Assembly: GCF_030848805.1 (NCBI RefSeq)
Contig: NC_092363.1
Coordinates: 2,170,001 to 2,234,000, forward strand
Length of the DNA: 64,000 nucleotides
Origin: Temnothorax longispinosus
Taxonomy: Eukaryota > Arthropoda > Insecta > Hymenoptera > Formicidae
Direction: 5' to 3'
Position 1 is the first letter of the stretch; each line of letters begins with the position of its first letter. Below are positions 61,382 to 64,000 of this stretch, piece after piece. The position numbers and the translations under genes were made by a program. The notes under the pieces are model-generated. The model worked only from the letters and a program-made list of their open reading frames with translations, ran no database searches and had not been told where the DNA came from.

Positions 61382-62994
61382 GTGTCTGCACCAGCTGAAT
61401 TGCACTGATTGTATTCTCATGCAAAGTATGTCGTTCCCCTTGACTACATTGTTCTGTTCGTATTACCGATTATATTGCAACGTAACTGTTAAATGGGCGT
61501 ATATTTCTATTTTGCGTAGAAAGGCAATAATATTCTTAACATTTTTGTATATATTACCAATTATTCATCTTTTAAAGATAATTCGAAGCAGTCTTTCTAA
61601 ACATTAACATAATAATTTTTTCATAGTATTTTTTTTTCATAGCATTCGAGAATATGTCTAAGCAATCATTTCATATTAATATTGTTATGCGTAACATGAA
61701 TGATTGTCGAGCCATGCGCAGTTCATTACAATTTGACGTAACGCGTGCTTGCTGAAACGCGAAGAATCATTTTTCATCTCGCGATAGAAACATAATCAGA
61801 TTTCGTTGGAACTATCTATCTACACTCGAGAGGACCTCCCTCTAATCTTTTTCAATAGTTAATAGGATCAAAACGTTAATCAATCACGTGCGAGGCAATT
61901 AACGTAACCTTTTGACAGGCGTTCTGTCCAAGATGCGAGTATCTGACGTGGATTTCTTTAATCAGTCACCCTCAATGCGGAAAATAAAGAGACGATGGGA
62001 CACGAAGAGAGGTAGAGAAAGACAAACAGAAAATAAGTTGTAGCACAAAATGAATCGCGCGAATGGAACTGACAGATAATTTTATAATAATTGAAGAATA
62101 ATGCGACTATAAGAAATTGACTTTATATTTTGTTAAAATAAACCGGATATTGTGACATGTATCCTGATCATGTGAAAGCGTCTTTTTAATTTTCTTAAAG
62201 GTGCATTTAATATTCAAGTAAATTATTTAAAAATAAATTCTGTACTAATTAATCAGTCGCAATATATTTATAATACCTATACATATTGCTTTTGAAAGAA
62301 AATGCAATTTCCATGAAAATTACGTTATTATCTTATGAAATATGAGAAATTGTTTCCCTTTTCAGATTATTTAACGGAGTCATCACTCATTTTCTTCTCC
62401 TTTCTCCCTTCAATTTCGATTCATCTGTGATTTTAAGAACGTACCTAACAATTTGACTTTCTTACTTTGCGTTCGTCGGACTACCCTTGAAGAAAATTGC
62501 TGCCCATTTTTCTCCGTCATCCGGCCTCACCCCAGTGAGCTACCGTGAGTTAAAATCTGAAACTCGATGGTACGAAGATGCGTATCTTTTCGCGAAATAA
62601 TCTTTTCAACTTAACTTACAAGATAATAAGTCACTTATTTCTAATTTGGACAACCATTTCAGATGCACGAATCAAGATAATATACAAATTTAGTTGGAAC
62701 AGGTGACATGACAGCATCCACGTCATCATCAAGCCGTGTTGCGTCCAACATCGCATTACAGCGAATATGTGGTTATACTAAATACATAATTTATAATATA
62801 ATGTAATTTGAGCTACAACACAGAATTGGTATATTATCTGAATTAGTCACGGAGTATAATATAATTAAGGTATATTATACTTGATGATAATTGTATATAT
62901 ATATATATATGTATGTATAAAAAAATGAAAACAAAATTTGATATTAAATAGATACAGATGCACACTGGCGCGCATGAATATAATATATTACTGT

Positions 62995-63023
62995 TATATT
63001 ATATTATCATATCATATTATATT
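62995..63023 (+). repeat. TATAT-type pentamer low-complexity array
   Basis: Successive TATAT/TATCA units run through an AT-only stretch, near the (TA)n tract at about 62894-62911. Confidence 0.7.
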
Positions 63024-64000
63024 GCTATTATATATTCTATAATGTAAAAAATATTTTGAAACAGTCGCGAGATTTTTCGAGAATTTGCAACATATTTAAA
63101 ACTCACAGCTCGTTGACACGGTGAAGTAGGGAGATAAAGAAAAGCCCAAACCACGAAAGTTGTTAAGTATCAAATAGGGTTCGCCCCATTACACCGAAAT
63201 ACCCTTGTACCTCGGTTAGTCCTGCTTAGCCTGCGTGTTGCCTTCTTACTTACATTCTAACAAGACTGTACGCTTTTATCATTTCAATTCGCATTATTAT
63301 ATACTCAATAAGCCGATATTCAATTGTTTTCAGAAAGTAAATCATTTTAATGATGCGAATAAAGACAATCGATTTTTTAATCAAAATATACGATTGTTAA
63401 ATATCTCATATAATATATTCTAGATCCAAAGTACGAATTAAATTTAGAAAACAAATTAGCACGAGGAGAATTAGATTTTATAATTCTGATAGGTAATTAA
63501 AAATGAGGAGCACAACCATTAAAGACAAGTGACGCTTTTAACACGTCATTATTGCTTGCAGCAGGTATGTACAAAACGCTGCTATATTAAATTGATAGAA
63601 CATAACGGAGGTAGAAAATAAAACAACTATGGCTCTGTTGAGAGAAACGAAAGTTTCGCGTCTCTGCGATTTTTAGCTCAGACCACGGCAAGAGCAATTA
63701 CTTTAGGAATGATCGTCACGGGATAGGGCAGAGTGAACTTGCTTAAGGGAAGCGCGCAGGAGGTGGCACGGGATGCAAGAAGTGGATTGTGCAGCGACAA
63801 CGTTAATAAATCTCTGGTAATTAGAAAGAATGTCCCGGGGAGACGAAATTGCTAGTGGGCCCGACTCGGTCGGCCTGTTCATTTTTTACGCTACACGAGC
63901 GTTAAGATCTTTTAATGCTGGGTTATAAATGATTTGCGAAACCGGAGCGCTGTGCTCCTCGACGCACCGTATATATTCAGACCAGACAACCAGACAACCA

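Larger units (their letters stand above)
60890..64000. other. AT-rich background to window end
   Basis: No recognised gene. It holds the tight hairpin at 61340-61381, a (TA)n tract near 62894-62911, a TATAT-type pentamer array at about 62995-63023 and a GC-richer final 300 bases. Donor-like GCAG|GTATGT occurs at about 63563. The sequence ends in CCAGACAACCAGACAACCA. Confidence 0.55.

Noticed and set aside
63555..63570. GCAG|GTATGT donor-like site near the end of the window
   Set aside because: All frames upstream to the nearest acceptor-like TTTTCAG contain stops, so no coding exon can be drawn.
1..64000. CRISPR arrays, bacterial operons, riboswitches, rRNA and telomeric TTAGG repeats
   Set aside because: None were seen. 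The repeats present are microsatellites, small tandem duplications and MITEs typical of a eukaryotic genome.

Overview
The window looks like eukaryotic nuclear DNA, most likely from an insect and plausibly a hymenopteran (ant, bee or wasp). The background is AT-rich but CpG stays abundant (many cgcg, tcgcg and gcgcgcgc runs). There are dinucleotide microsatellites, small non-autonomous DNA transposons with TA or TTAA target sites, and scattered 0.5-2.5 kb GC/CpG-richer patches. The lineage is an inference from composition and repeats; no gene in the window identifies it.

No protein-coding gene could be recognised. Open frames are short, often open on both strands in the GC-richer patches, and match no family I know. 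I saw no rRNA, tRNA, CRISPR array, bacterial operon or full transposase. The simplest reading is one or more large introns or intergenic spacers. The best exon candidate is a 36-nt microexon at 44652-44687, with strong splice sites on both sides and a TGCATG (Rbfox-type) motif 26 nt after the donor. Weaker exon-like stretches lie at 14538-14767, 25075-25385, 53266-53387 (+) and 51605-51840 (-). Unrecognised ATG-started frames lie at 2431-2871 and 17478-18128 (+) and 56824-57321 (-).

Layout: 1-7.0 kb is AT-rich and holds three MITE-like elements: a whole-length foldback at 277-433, a 57-bp-TIR TA element at 5529-5789 and a piggyBac-type TTAA element at 6553-6910. 7-17 kb is background ending in a long (AC)n/(TA)n array. 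17.3-18.3 kb is a CpG-rich patch. 19.7-19.8 kb is a TA/TG microsatellite. 25.7-26.2 kb has homopurine and homopyrimidine blocks. 36.3-40.6 kb and 41.5-44.6 kb are very AT-rich. 45.1-47.6 kb is the largest GC-rich island, with CT and GA arrays. 50.0-51.2 kb is a second island. 58.4-59.5 kb is a purine-skewed GC-rich stretch. The remainder to 64 kb is AT-rich and includes a 45-nt perfect alternating purine-pyrimidine tract at 60845-60889.

Because no gene pair can be established, nothing can be said about how genes here work together. The GC/CpG-rich patches are the likeliest places for promoters or untranslated first exons, and the microexon suggests transcription of at least 44-45 kb on the + strand.
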